Made by a program: the position numbers and the translations under genes
NCBI GenBank assembly: GCA_900073065.1
Contig: FJOG01000082.1
Coordinates: 6,968-70,967 of the forward strand
Direction of reading: 5' to 3'
DNA from: Phialocephala subalpina
Taxonomy: Eukaryota; Ascomycota; Leotiomycetes; Helotiales; Mollisiaceae
DNA length: 64,000 nucleotides
In this document: piece after piece, positions 32,428-42,871 of the stretch
Numbering within the stretch: position 1 is the stretch's first letter
Layout: each line of letters opens with the position of its first letter
The notes under the pieces: generated by a model
Database searches by the model: none
Told to the model about the DNA's origin: nothing
What the model saw: only the letters and a program-made list of their open reading frames with translations

Positions 32428-33164
32428 GATGGCAGAGGTACAGATTGATGCTGCAGTTGGGAGTTGAGTGGGATATACTTCTCCACTCCAAATGGTGCGA
32501 CGAATGCAGCTAGCCTTGATAGCAGCTGTGGCTAAGGGGCCCAGTGATGAGGCATCCTCCAACTGTACGTTATAGACATTGTGAGCCGACAGAAGTGTGA
32601 AGATCAGCGAACACTTAAAAGGGATGATTTAAATAAACTTGACAAAATGGTAAAAGGAGAGAAAATATTGACAGCGGGGTAGTTCTCATCTTAGTGCTTG
32701 GACCAGTGCCAAGTCCAGCATTGTTAGTGTGGCCCTAACCCTCGTAACCTCGCAACGAGGTCAAGCTCGCTGGAGCTATCACAACTCCTTCCCAGATCCT
32801 CCAACGCATCCAATATGCCATCAATGGGCGTCTCGCGCAAGGCGTGCATGATGCATTCTGTTTTCTTTTTTGACAAGGCTGGAAGTTCAGCAACATCAGA
32901 TGGAACAATCAACCAATTGGTTTGAGCGTTGGCTGGCGAACAAAACGCGACGCGTCTGCTTCGTTGACAAACGCGTCAACCCAAGAAATTCATCTCTTGT
33001 TCAAAGACCTTTGATTCAATTCAGGCAAACCTCTTTGTCAATTTGCCCATAATCTTTTACGACCCTTTGGAACCCCTCTTTGAGCCGTCCAAACTACCTC
33101 TACTTCTACCTCGCCCAAAACCTCCCACCAGACGAATCACCAACCGGTCAACCTCCAAGCAAGA
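32428..33164. other. Divergent intergenic region
   Basis: Shared upstream region of the minus-strand regulator and the plus-strand ankyrin gene. It contains direct ACGCGTC-type words near 32948-32985 (GACGCGTCTGCTTCGTTGACAAACGCGTC, as short repeats), which resemble MCB/ACGCGT sites. No gene recognised. Confidence 0.4.
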
Positions 33165-33818
33165 ATGGCAGACATTCCCTCAAGCCCATTTGCACTCTCC
33201 GGTGTACAGTCGCAGAAGCTCAGAATCTACTGCGCCAACGAAACCTGGGCCTCCTCCGACCTCGATAGCTACGCTCGACTCCTCCATGATGGCAACCTCG
33301 ACACCGTCCGCAAAGACTTTGTATTCGGTCAAGGAGGTCCAGTCGCATCCCGTCAACGTCTGGCAAACCTACAATACGGCCCTACGAAAATCCCCATCTT
33401 CAACTTGCTCCTCCAATTCACAGTCCTCTTCCCTCAAAAGCGAGCACAATACATCCAAGTCATCGAATTTCTCGCCAAAGCCAAAGTCCCAGTCGACTCC
33501 ACAGATCTTAGCGGAACGACCGCCCTCTCCCACTCGATTTCGACTAAGCCATACTTCGATACCGAAATCGCAGACATCTTGATAACAGCTGGTGGGGATA
33601 TCAATCATCAGAATCGTTATGGATGTTTGGCTGGACACGAGATTGTGATGGCAAGGGATTATTCGGAGGATGGCAAGAAGAAGACGGTGGACGCGATGAA
33701 GTACTATGTGGAGCATGGAGGCAAGGTCGATATTCCTGATAATGATGGGGTTACGGTCACTCGGATTGGGAATACCATCAAGCTGGTCATCCCGGGGTTA
33801 GCTCTGTATTTTCCTTGA
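33165..33818 (+). CDS. Ankyrin-repeat protein (217 aa)
   Basis: Begins MADIPSSPFALSGVQSQKLR. Ankyrin-type helices are visible from about 85 on: QYIQVIEFLAKAKVPVDSTD, LSGTTALSHSISTKPYFDTE, ADILITAGGDINHQNRYGC, MKYYVEHGGKVDIPDNDG. The frame ends LYFP at 33818, soon after the last repeat. Homologues of this layout often continue into a MYND zinc finger; none is visible within 700 bp, so it may be a short form. Cytosolic or nuclear adaptor likely. Confidence 0.7.
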   Translation: MADIPSSPFALSGVQSQKLRIYCANETWASSDLDSYARLLHDGNLDTVRKDFVFGQGGPVASRQRLANLQYGPTKIPIFNLLLQFTVLFPQKRAQYIQVIEFLAKAKVPVDSTDLSGTTALSHSISTKPYFDTEIADILITAGGDINHQNRYGCLAGHEIVMARDYSEDGKKKTVDAMKYYVEHGGKVDIPDNDGVTVTRIGNTIKLVIPGLALYFP

Positions 33819-34536
33819 GTACGCAGCAGACCCTTGGGTTCTCGCTTCCTTCGTGCATACTTGGGGGATATACAGGCGAAGAAGGGCAAATCTAGCTTGG
33901 GTCAGTGGGAGGATCTCTTGGCCTGCGATCAGCGGGAACGTAAGATCGGAACAAGGTCTTTCCGCCTCCCCTATTTTCGTAGGCCCGTAGGCCCGTAGGC
34001 GCTGCGACTCAATTCCCTATCCCGTCGCAGATTACCATGACCCTTATCAAGTGGTGCGCTGAGCGGGCGCATTTAGGTCACTCATTTCTTTCTATTAAGT
34101 ATACAGAGTCGTCGTCGAATAACTTCATGGGAAGGTCTTCCATCAGTGTTCGCAGGCAAGCAATGAATTTCAAGCCAAGAGCCAAGTCGCTCTATAGTTA
34201 TAGCGCTATATTGAAACATCCACTATCCCTTCTTCGCACTAGCATCAGTTTAAAGTTATTGTGCCAAGCCAGTTGCCAAGAAGATTGTGCCAATCAGCTT
34301 CACCCACAATTCTGATGCGAGCTATTTCTAGCCACCAGGGTCCTGGAACAAACAAAGCTTGGCCTCTAGGGTAACAAAATTGCGAAGATCCTACCAACAG
34401 GCCTCTAAATACATATTGCTAGTTACCCCTTCACAATCACCTAGAGAATTTTCCTCCCTTTTGATCGAGCGTCTCGGTATCCACACCTCAAAGAACCTAT
34501 CCTCGAACACTTCCAGCTATATCCCAACAAAGCACC
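33819..34536. other. Intergenic region, promoter of the surface protein gene
   Basis: The repeated GTAGGCCCGTAGGC near 33980-34000 is a short direct repeat. No coding region was supported. The 50 bases before 34537 are A/C-rich, as expected of a leader. Confidence 0.35.
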
Positions 34537-35388
34537 ATGTTCAACAATTTGTTTGCACCTTTATTCTTCTCATGGATTGGAGCTGTAGCTGGTTGGACAT
34601 ACACAAACTATTATACTTTGGATACAACCGACGCCATCAGCACCACCTACAACATTAAAGTCTACCCAACGGGCCCCGTTACCGCCACATCCACAAACAT
34701 AAGCACAGCTCTTGTCAGCTATACTGGGAATGGCTTTGGCTTCACACAAATATACCCGGTGACCATTACTGAGCTCTTCCTGTCTCCCAACGCATCCGTC
34801 TGCTCTGCAGGTAGTATCAGCTGCGGCTCTTCCACGACTACCACCTCAACCATTGATACGTCATACTATGCGCCGCTCGTCATCAGCGCCCCCAGTTCCT
34901 GCACGAAGACCAGCTTCCTTTACACAACCTCACAGACCATCCATCTCACCGACATTGGAGACGACCGAAGCACTGAACTCGTGGACCAGGCAACGGAATC
35001 CTCCGAGGCACTCTTTGTCACGACATATATATATACCTTGAGCACGAACCTTGGCGGGCAGGCAGTCACGACCACGAGATGCGACGTGTACCTCAGTGAA
35101 GGGGCAGTCGTTCTGCAATCTACAGACGAGGCCTACTATTTGAGCCAATGTGTGGATCCGCGCAGGTACCTGTGTACTAGCACTACTACTGTGCCTTCTG
35201 GTTCGTGTCCAACTACTGTAGGAGCGTACCCACCAAATGGGAAGTCAGGTGGTGTTTCAAGTACTGGTACTTCGGTTGCGACATCGAGTCCTACATCAAA
35301 AGGTGGAGTCGGTGGACTTAGGGCTTTGGCTTCTCAAGGGTTGCGGCTTTTGACGTTACCGATGTTGATTCTGGTATTCTCTCTTTGA
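34537..35388 (+). CDS. Secreted Ser/Thr-rich GPI-anchored-type surface protein
   Basis: A single exon of 283 codons. The N-terminus MFNNLFAPLFFSWIGAVAG is a signal peptide. The ectodomain is rich in Thr and Ser, with several Asn-X-Ser/Thr sites and six or more cysteines (CSAGSISCGSS, SSCTKT, TTRCDVY, LSQCVD, YLCTSTT, GSCPTT). It ends in a Gly/Ser stretch (GGVSSTGTSVATSSPTSKGG) and a hydrophobic tail LRLLTLPMLILVFSL, the standard GPI-attachment signal. It is expected on the outer face of the membrane or in the wall. No enzyme domain seen. Confidence 0.8.
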   Translation: MFNNLFAPLFFSWIGAVAGWTYTNYYTLDTTDAISTTYNIKVYPTGPVTATSTNISTALVSYTGNGFGFTQIYPVTITELFLSPNASVCSAGSISCGSSTTTTSTIDTSYYAPLVISAPSSCTKTSFLYTTSQTIHLTDIGDDRSTELVDQATESSEALFVTTYIYTLSTNLGGQAVTTTRCDVYLSEGAVVLQSTDEAYYLSQCVDPRRYLCTSTTTVPSGSCPTTVGAYPPNGKSGGVSSTGTSVATSSPTSKGGVGGLRALASQGLRLLTLPMLILVFSL

Positions 35389-35670
35389 TGCCTCAGCTGC
35401 CCAAATTCTTCATGCCATTACCCGATCCGTCTCAACTTTGTATTTAGCTTTGTTTTTGGAATGCTGGAGATCTTTGACTATGTTAAGATTCTTTCAAATA
35501 AATATATACCCTCGTCCCGTTCGCGAGATCGTTACGTTTGGTGACAGCGGAGTCAACTCGTAGCAGGCAGGACCAGGTCACACTTGATGTTCGCGATGAC
35601 TTCATTCGGTTCGGGAGGCTCCAGAAGAGAGATCAGAAGCACCTTTCTCAATTGTCCTTACCTAAAACTA

Positions 35671-36831
35671 CTAACTGCAAGATATATTACCCTCTGAATC
35701 ATCCTCTCCCTCGCTCGACAGGTTCTGCTCTATTTTCCAAACAACATATTGAGCTAGTGCCTCCACTTCTTCGTTAGTCTTCAGCAGGCCCATCAAGTCG
35801 CCCAATTTACCAAGTTGCAGACATGTATCTTTATAAGCGGCAGGCTTGTGCACAGAGATCAAGTTGAAAGCAGTGGACCCAGTATCTATTTCCAAGTCAA
35901 CGAGCCGCTCCACTACATCTATAAAGATACGTGCAACGTCTTTGCCATAGTCGATTGAGATCCGATGCTCTAGAATGACGATTCTTAGCAGTCTGTATAC
36001 TCTATCTCGGGGATCTTGGCACTCATTGCCGCTAAATACAGTAATAGTAGCGAGCAGAGAATAGTGTGCTCGTCCTGAGTGATGCAGTCGGCTCGAAATG
36101 AGGTCACCAGTAGACGAAGGGTGTACTTGATTTTTTGATATCTTCTTGAAGATGCATAGTGGAAAGAGATGCAAGTCATCACCGTCCTCGACTCCATCGA
36201 TGCCGTCAATGTCGTTGCGCAGGTTCCATGACGGCTCATGCCGGTAGAAGATATCGAGTGCTGACCATGGAATGGACTGATCTCCGCACAAAAGCCTAAT
36301 GGCTTTAGCGAATACCAGCTCCCGAATGTCGAAGAAAGAAGCCAGTGCTATCAGATTAGAGACCGGTAGCTGGGGGAACTTCTGAGTTTCGTGGTCGCAA
36401 ATAATCTGCACAGCTCGGTTGCTCTGCTCATCGCCCGGTCCGAGCCAGACGATGGCTGACTTGGCCCTCTGATAGATAGTGGCCATACGTAGAACTTGCC
36501 GATTTCGTTCGATGATATTGCTTTGGTCAATACAAAGCTGATCGATCTATAGCCATTGCTGGCCAACCACGGCTTGGGTAGTGTTCAAAAATTGATAAAG
36601 ATTTTCCCGAACACGTAATGTTGATCCATTGACTAGAATTTCTCGAGTTGGTTCTCGAGGCCGCCACGTATAAGATAATACAATGTACGGCGGACATTTG
36701 CGTTCCTTGCGATGACGTAGAACGCTGGTGATCGTGTCAGTATCGGTGCAGCGCGGCTGAAGTCTCACTAATCGAAGCCTTGGGCGAGCGACACCTAAAG
36801 GTATATAGCTGAAGTCCATTGCACTATCCAT
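35671..36831 (-). pseudogene. HET-domain protein with one in-frame stop
   Basis: One continuous frame of 387 codons from MDSAMDFSYIPLG to GNISCS is broken by a single TAG at 36547-36549. The HET core is clear: YIVLSYTWRPREPTREILVN, then QQWL-stop-IDQLCIDQSNIIERNRQVL and MATIYQRAKSAIVWLGPG. The family has WIDQLCIDQ, so the stop replaces the Trp (TGG to TAG, a G-to-A change on the coding strand). No splice sites surround it. Everything after the stop is undamaged. Apart from the stop, it would be a compact HET protein of the heterokaryon-incompatibility group. It could be a recent null allele or, less likely, a read-through codon. Confidence 0.85.
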
Positions 36832-37041
36832 GGTGATTGGTTTGAATAAGTCGGAGATTTCGATGTTGATGACGTCGAGACGTCATCTTGTCTATCGATA
36901 TACAATTATGAAAATCGGAATCATGAGCAAGAACCGTTCGTAATGATCTTTGACGGATACGCTCTTTAAAGCATGCTTTGTATATCGCAATTATGCTGCG
37001 TGTAAGGCCGTGCCGCCAGTCCAGTAAAAGAGGTCACAGGC

Positions 37042-37433
37042 TCAGCAGCCAGAGGCTTTGGCAAATAGAGGGAGTTAGCTTATCATTGCGGAGAGCGGCG
37101 CAGAAACAAACCTCCAACACCCTGACCGGGATCTTTGATCTCAACTCCAATCTGCCTACACGCATTATCGAAGATCGTAAATCGTGCGGCACGGTCGGCG
37201 CTTTGGAATGAACGAAGAGTGCAGAATCCAGGTACCAGTGGGATGCAAGCGATCTAGTTTTTTTCTGCTGGGTCTAGAGCCCGGATGTAGTCACGGCCTT
37301 GAATGGCATCACGAGAAACCAAGTTGGTCGTGTTGCTAGCGATGACGGTGGTGGGAAGTGCGAGCGTTCCGAGAGGTGCGAAGAGGAGAGTGAGCAGGAG
37401 AGTGCGGAGCATGGCGATGTTGAAGAAGTTCAT
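37042..37433 (-). pseudogene. Small secreted cysteine protein, in-frame stop, paralogue of the gene at 38424-39003
   Basis: Model complement(join(37042..37055, 37112..37433)). Exon 1 begins MNFFNIAMLRTLLLTLLFAPLGTLA, a signal peptide, then SRDAIQGRDYIRALDPAEKN, a TAG at 37254-37256, and continues in the same frame: IACIPLVPGFCTLR, RAARFTIFDNACRQIGVEIK. The intron (37056-37111) has a GTTTGT donor and a GCTAACT branch. The short last exon adds ASGC and a stop. Mature Cys count is four. Apart from the stop codon the gene looks intact, with a good intron. It shares the pattern I-x-C-x-P, FT-x-FD-x2-CR-x2-G with its neighbour. No known domain. Confidence 0.6.
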
Positions 37434-38423
37434 TTTGACTCAGGCGTTGTTTGACAGTTGAGAAGAGTGTTGGGGATAATGTGAAAAGATATTGAGATCC
37501 GAGATTGTATTGTATCGAGTGCTTGTATGATTTGAGACTGAATTGTGTTTGGATGATCTGATTAGGATTGAGATGGGGAGGTTGATGTGATTTTTGATGA
37601 AAGAGGAAAAACAAGAGCACCTTGGAACGATGTATAGTTCTCGGTCCTCTGCAATCTCTCTCTGCTTGAGAAGGCTCCCTCTTTACAGTTATACAAGTCT
37701 AACAAGGTGTCAAATCCTAACCGTTCGAGTCATGGGCATCAATTTTCAGGTCGAATAGTTCAAGATTTGACTCATTGTTCTCAAATTTTTCTTCTATTAG
37801 CTTGTGGTCTTTCTTTGCACGTACTTTGGCCTTGAGATACACCAGTTCACAATGTTGATCAGCGATCGCTGACCCGATCAAATATACACTAAGAGTCAAA
37901 ATGTATTTCCTCTATTGGTAGTTGTCGAGACCCTGGCTGATTTTTGTTGCTCTCTAGCGCCCCGAGAGGGTATTTAATAGCTAAGATGCGCTGATTTGAC
38001 AACAAGCTAAGCATCTTCCTACATTTCATAATCCTAGTCTGGAAACTTACTTGTACATGAATTTTGGGTTGGACTTCTTTGGGTCAAGAGCTGGTAAGAG
38101 CACTGGGGTGAGCGACTGAGGATGATTGTGCGCCAGATCTCATAGCCACATAACCAAAACTTCAAAATTCTTCTCATAAGTTCCCCCGAAGGACGTTCAT
38201 GGTGTAGTGCATGCTCACAGGTGGAGTCTGCGGTTTGAGAGCTTTTGACTATAAACTCTTCGTTGATTGCTTTGGATATACTAGAAATACATAGTCCTCG
38301 CTTGATGTCTTGCAATAACACGGCATTCTATATTTCCATTCCTCCAATACATCCTCTCAAATCCACAATTCCTCTACCGTCAAACTTAGATCCATTCATA
38401 CTGCCAGTACTCTAACCTACATC
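37434..38423. other. Spacer between the two small secreted protein genes
   Basis: Probable promoter of the gene at 37042-37433 on the left and 3' flank of the next on the right. A short minus-strand frame (37717-37899) ends in an acidic stretch but shows no signal or cysteine pattern. No further paralogue was found. Confidence 0.4.
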
Positions 38424-39003
38424 TTAACGAGATATCTGGAATGGTACCATCCACGAGATGTAACCAGAATCGCCATGTTGGCCATAGGTTGATGGGCCAC
38501 CTGTGTATTGGTTGATTGAAACAGGTCTGCCGAATGGGATGCCTGCGTATCCACCAGAAGGTGCAGCATGCCAAGTTGGATTATCAGTCCAATCGACTTC
38601 AACAGTCCAAGGGAGCTGGGAGTCGACGCTTTGATGCTCTATGCAGAAGATAAGCCAGTGGATTCTGAATGCGCGAAGGGGGGAAATGAAAGAAGAGTTA
38701 CGTACTATGTACCTTTCCCACTTGATTTCCCACATCTCGGCACATGTAATCGAAGACAGTGAAAACTGCCTTGAAGTCTGGAGTCTGGGTAACGCGAAGC
38801 TGGTAGTCTTGAGGGTTCCATGTTGGGTTGCACTTGATTTGTCCGTCAGGGTCGTTCTCGGGGTCGATGATCTGACGAGTGGCAAGGCTGTTGATGTTGC
38901 GAGCAGTGGGGCCATCGGAGGAAGAACGTGCAAGAATGGCAAGAGGTGTGAAGGCAAGCAGGAAAGCGAAGACGCATGTAGGCTTGAGGTAAAAGAAAAG
39001 CAT
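38424..39003 (-). CDS. Small secreted protein, effector-like (167 aa)
   Basis: Two exons: complement(join(38424..38636, 38713..39003)), phase 0, 76-nt intron. MLFFYLKPTCVFAFLLAFTPLAIL is a signal peptide. The mature part has IKCNPTWNPQDYQLRVTQ, FKAVFTVFDYMCRDVGNQVGK and, in exon 2, VDSQLPWTVEVDWTDNPTWH and a Gly/Pro/Tyr-rich tail (GGYAGIPFGRPVSINQYTGG). The mature protein has two cysteines. It is related to the gene 1 kb downstream on the same strand. No enzyme motif or known fold recognised. Small size, secretion, lack of a known domain and a tandem paralogue suggest a lineage-specific apoplastic protein; an effector role is inference. Confidence 0.7.
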
Positions 39004-39318
39004 CTTGGCTCGATAAGTTGGTTTGTTTCCAAGGTAGAATATCTCTGAGATGGTTGAGATTACTGTGGCGATGTGACTGTATTGTATTGAACTGTGTTGG
39101 GAGAAGAAGTTGCAGAAGATCGTGGTCGGTGGTTGATTGGAGAGGAAAAGAGGGGCTGAGATGATTCGGGATCCTTAAATACGCCTTGAGAGTGTGTATT
39201 CACTATATTATCACACTAATGCAATGAAATACTTGATGGTCAGAGTCATTTGTCTAAAATTGAGCCATCCAGATGCATAGGTAAGTAAATCTTATGCTTC
39301 CAGCAGCACGGAGCCTGA

Positions 39319-39741
39319 TCATCTCGATCCCCAACGTTCATCTACCCCATTCTCACGAGGCCCCTTGGTGCAGTGACAATCCACCAGCGTGACAAGCCTA
39401 GTCCATCTTGGATTTGTGAAAGTCCTGGAAGGGGAGGGACATTAGTATGGCTATAAACAGTTCCAGAGAAGTGGACAAACCTGTGTGCAAGACATGGCAG
39501 ATCAGATATATTGCAAGGAGTTGAGCTCAATGTCCGACTGTATAGAGTTGAGAGAGACGGACATATTGGGGGAGAATGTCGGATTGTTGAGTGGGTATCC
39601 GGCAGGGTGGGACGGAACCAGAACAGGCAAGTCGACGCAGCGGGATGTGAGAGCGAGGAGGATCGCCACCGGGATGATGGAGACAGAGAGGAAAGTGGAG
39701 AGGAGCGCCACTGGAACTGCAAGTCTGCGCGGGACAGTCAT
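39319..39741 (-). CDS. Possible small secreted cysteine protein, frame-disrupted
   Basis: A hydrophobic N-terminus, MTVPRRLAVPVALLSTFLSV, is followed by PAILLALTSRCVDLPVLVPS-like sequence up to a TGA. In the next frame CNISDLPCLAHR reaches a canonical intron (GTTTGT donor, CATACTAAT branch, CCTTCCAG acceptor, about 39428-39483). This splices to TFTNPRWTRLVTLVDCHCTK and a stop at 39319. The perfect intron and Cys-rich ends argue for a real gene whose middle needs a 1-nt shift near 39520. No family recognised. Confidence 0.4.
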
Positions 39742-40458
39742 TTCGAGCGGCGGCGGAGGCTATGGAGTGTACAGAGACTGTGCTTTGTAACAGATTTCGT
39801 TCAGTGGGGAGTTGCGAGAGGGAGCAGAGCGGGCTTTCGGAGCCGAAGAGCAGTATTCACAATCTGATATCGTGATTCTTGGTCTGTGTGACGTTGAATT
39901 TGCTTTGCAGGAACACGAAGACTGATTCCGAGATCGGGAGACCGCTGTGGAGCTCGCAGAGATGTGTTGGAACAGGTGGATGTTGATAACAGTAGAAAGT
40001 TTGTGAAAGAGGAAGGTATGAGTCGCGGGGGTGTATTCTCGTTTGTGACGGTGCGCTACAAAAGAGAAGTTGACTCTCTGTGTTCAAAAAGGATTCTCGA
40101 CTCGGACTCAAGATATCTGTGCAGCATTGAGGTATTATAACAGTGAGTGATCATTGAAGTCTGACTGGATATTTCGCTGTGAAAGTACTCGATCCAAATG
40201 ATTCAAGCACTGTGGGAGTATGGAATCATCGAGTGCCATCTGACAGTTTGGCTATGCTAACCATGCTACTCTGATGCTTGTGTGAAATTCAAGCACCATG
40301 ATGGCAACATGCACTCGCTGGATGGCAAATCATTATTTAGCCATGCTTAGATCTGATGCTCCTATGCATGGCCTCGGTGAACTACACAACAGCAGAAGCA
40401 GGGGATAAAACTCCGTAGAGAAAGTCTAAATAAAAGATTTCGAAGCACGTCAAGATCC
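39742..40458. other. Intergenic region, no supported gene
   Basis: Probable promoter of the preceding minus-strand candidate. The segment at 40230-40370 repeats CCATGCTACTCTGATGCTTG- and CCATGCTTAGATCTGATGCT-like words, possibly a decayed short repeat. Confidence 0.3.
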
Positions 40459-40870
40459 TCAAATCCCGGGCCGGCTGGAACTTGCTCGGGTCCTCTTCCC
40501 ATCTATCAGACCTTCTAATGCGCGAGATTCTACTCTCGCCCAGCCTGAGAAAGTCCTGACAAAGCTGGGAGAATGGAAATGCCGACGAGATGCAGCAGGT
40601 TCTTCACTCACGCTGATCTGCAAGCGACGAAGTATTGTCGGCATGGCCGAGATTGCTAGAGAGGCCCCCGAGTCCAACATCACTTGAATTGATGCTGCCA
40701 CACTCGTGTGTAGAGAAGAGTCCTCAATGTCAACTCCGATGGCCTTGCGGCAATTCTTCATCATGTCCAGCTGCTTCCGGCCTTCCCTGACTCTCCCAAG
40801 GACCGTGGTAATCCGATGATGGCTTCGGGCCCCGGTATGTAGGCTCTGGGAGGCAGAATTGGGATCGAGT
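40459..40870 (-). CDS. Hypothetical protein fragment
   Basis: The minus strand is open from about 40870 to 40459, with an internal Met at 40764. It reads LHTGARSHHRITTVLGRVRE, KQLDMMKNCRKAIGVDIED and AISAMPTILRRLQIS. Past that point a GTGAGT donor-like site may start an intron, so the last 50 residues are doubtful. There is no clear first exon; the neighbouring minus frame at 40882-41142 may be part of it. No domain recognised. Confidence 0.3.
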
Positions 40871-42082
40871 CGTCGATCCGATCAATTCACTCTCTGCACG
40901 AGAAACCCCAACAGCATCCTGCAGCCTTTCTGGATGCCGTGTTGTACGATCGCTCTGTATCCTCCATTCATGCGAGTACCTCCACCAGTGATGATCGTGG
41001 TAGTGTGCCGCTTCTTGTCCGTGAAGGGGGCGGAGGAGGGGTAGATGGATGGCAGGCGATGGGTAGGAATGGCTCGAGATGCAGTCTGGAGAGGAAGTTT
41101 AGCTGGGTTTGCGGAGTGTAGGCGATTGCGCCGTACCTTCAAAGCTAATTCTGCAGCTCTTCGAAAACTTGGTGTCTAAAGGTTAGTCATTCGTAGGAAG
41201 AAGATTGTGCATCTCGAGGAGACATTGGCATCCTCCTCTTCTGGTCCATAGGCGTGGGACAGTAGGAAATTTGTGCGAGTGCTAAAATATGTCCTTTGAG
41301 GAGTGAATGTCCGCTCAGGCCGGCGTTGGACAATTGCATTTGGACAAGAAGGTTGTTTCAAGGTGCTGTTGAAGTCAGGCATCATTGTTGGTGCCTGGCG
41401 TTCTTTTTGACCTCATCAATTCAACAGCAACCTCTTCACACAACACCTTACTGGAACGCCTGTCTTTGTACCCAATGGCTCTTTGAATTCATACAGAATG
41501 TATCAAAGCATGCCCAAAGAGATGCTACCTTTGCTTGCAAGGTCTCTGTATCCCGGCACCCTGCATTGTCACGTTTTGACCTATCATTTCTCCCTTCCAA
41601 GTTGCAAGCAAACAGGCAAGCCGTAAAAAAAGAAACTCCACTGTCTGCTCGAGTACTGCCTCTGAATCCCTTCTACTATTTCTACCATTAGCTTCGCCAT
41701 TACTGCAACAGTCTTGAAAGCATCACGTGGCTAGTATCGATCTTCTCACTTTCGAATTACTTCAAAGCTTGAAAACCTGGCAATAAGGCTGTCATTCAGA
41801 TCGTCTTCCACATACAATGAGGCTTAAGCCCAGTCTCGGAGACTCTCTTTCAAAGGAGCAGCATTGAAGATAATCAGAGAAGTCAAATTTCACGATTCAC
41901 TCTCAGCAGAAAACGACCTCAACGACACCATAGGCCGCCCTCGCAGCTCTTTCCTTTCCAGCAGTCGCACTCGCCCTCGCCGATCAACTTCGCGCTATTC
42001 GAAAACCTTCTGCTTGCACACCTTTAGCTTTACTTGTGCATATCTGTCTCGTTTCGCTCAATTCGTCCCAAGAGCGCCCGAA
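40871..42082. other. Intergenic region with leader of the 42083 gene
   Basis: No supported gene. The last 220 bases are C/T-rich and continuous with an open frame to the downstream ATG, which is typical of a long 5' leader. A CACGTG box occurs at about 41723-41728. Confidence 0.35.
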
Positions 42083-42871
42083 ATGGCTCCCAAACAAGCT
42101 TCATCGCCTTCACCTAGAACGCCACCACGCCGCGATTCGAGATCAATTCCGGATCAGGCTTCCGCAGTTCATACCAAGCTGGAAAGGAGTGACGGTGAAT
42201 CCAAAACCTCTCAAGGCATGTCGGTCGTGGTTGGTGGCTCGGATGATGAGAACGATATCGAGGGAACCATCATCACTGATGGCGCGCTCTCGATCTCTTC
42301 ACGCTCAGTGGGGAATCGAAAAAAGAGATCGCATGATTTAAATGCCAGCGAAGATGGTTCGGACTCTAGAGATGCAGAGGAAGTCCAACCCAAGAGACAC
42401 ATCGGATTCCCACCACCAGAAGAGCTTCCCAGCTGGTTCCCAGAAAACATCAAGGCCATCTACCAAGTAGATCGACATGGTGGCGCGCTCTCTTTCAAGG
42501 TCTGTCTGCACTCTCAGTCACTTGCCCCAAGATATAAAGCTCACCTGTACTAGGAACTCGATGCTATCACCAGGTACCGGGCTCTCATCGAGATTGTTCG
42601 CCGTCGAAAGTGGAAGAAATATCTCAAAGCTGGAGAGGCAAGATGGAAGCTCCAGAATGTCGTTCGCCGCCTCAAATCTCGACCTCTGTCAAAGAAGTTC
42701 TATGAATTCCAAAAGAAACAATTCGATGAGTCCAAGGAGAAAGCACTACGATCTTGGAAAAAACTTGAGAAAGTCCACCAAGGAACTCTGATCTTGGACG
42801 AGACGATCAACATTAATTTCCGTCAGGAGAGGATGATCTATGCCAAGAAGTTGCGGACCCCGATGCACTGA
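42083..42871 (+). CDS. Basic, partly disordered hypothetical protein (244 aa)
   Basis: join(42083..42499, 42554..42871); the 54-nt intron runs from GTCTGT to CTGTACTAG. The first 110 residues are Ser/Pro/Arg/Asp-rich and likely disordered (MAPKQASSPSPRTPPRRDSR, with a KKRSHD nuclear-signal-like cluster). From about 120 the chain is ordered and strongly helical and basic: RYRALIEIVRRRKWKKYLKA, WKLQNVVRRLKSRPLSKKFY, FQKKQFDESKEKALRSWKKL. The frame is open upstream, but the MAPKQ start has the better context (GAAATGG). A nucleic-acid-associated nuclear protein is plausible; no domain was identified. Confidence 0.65.

Noticed and set aside
33043..33582. 179-codon plus-strand frame
   Set aside because: Ser/Pro-rich shadow of the ankyrin gene in another frame.
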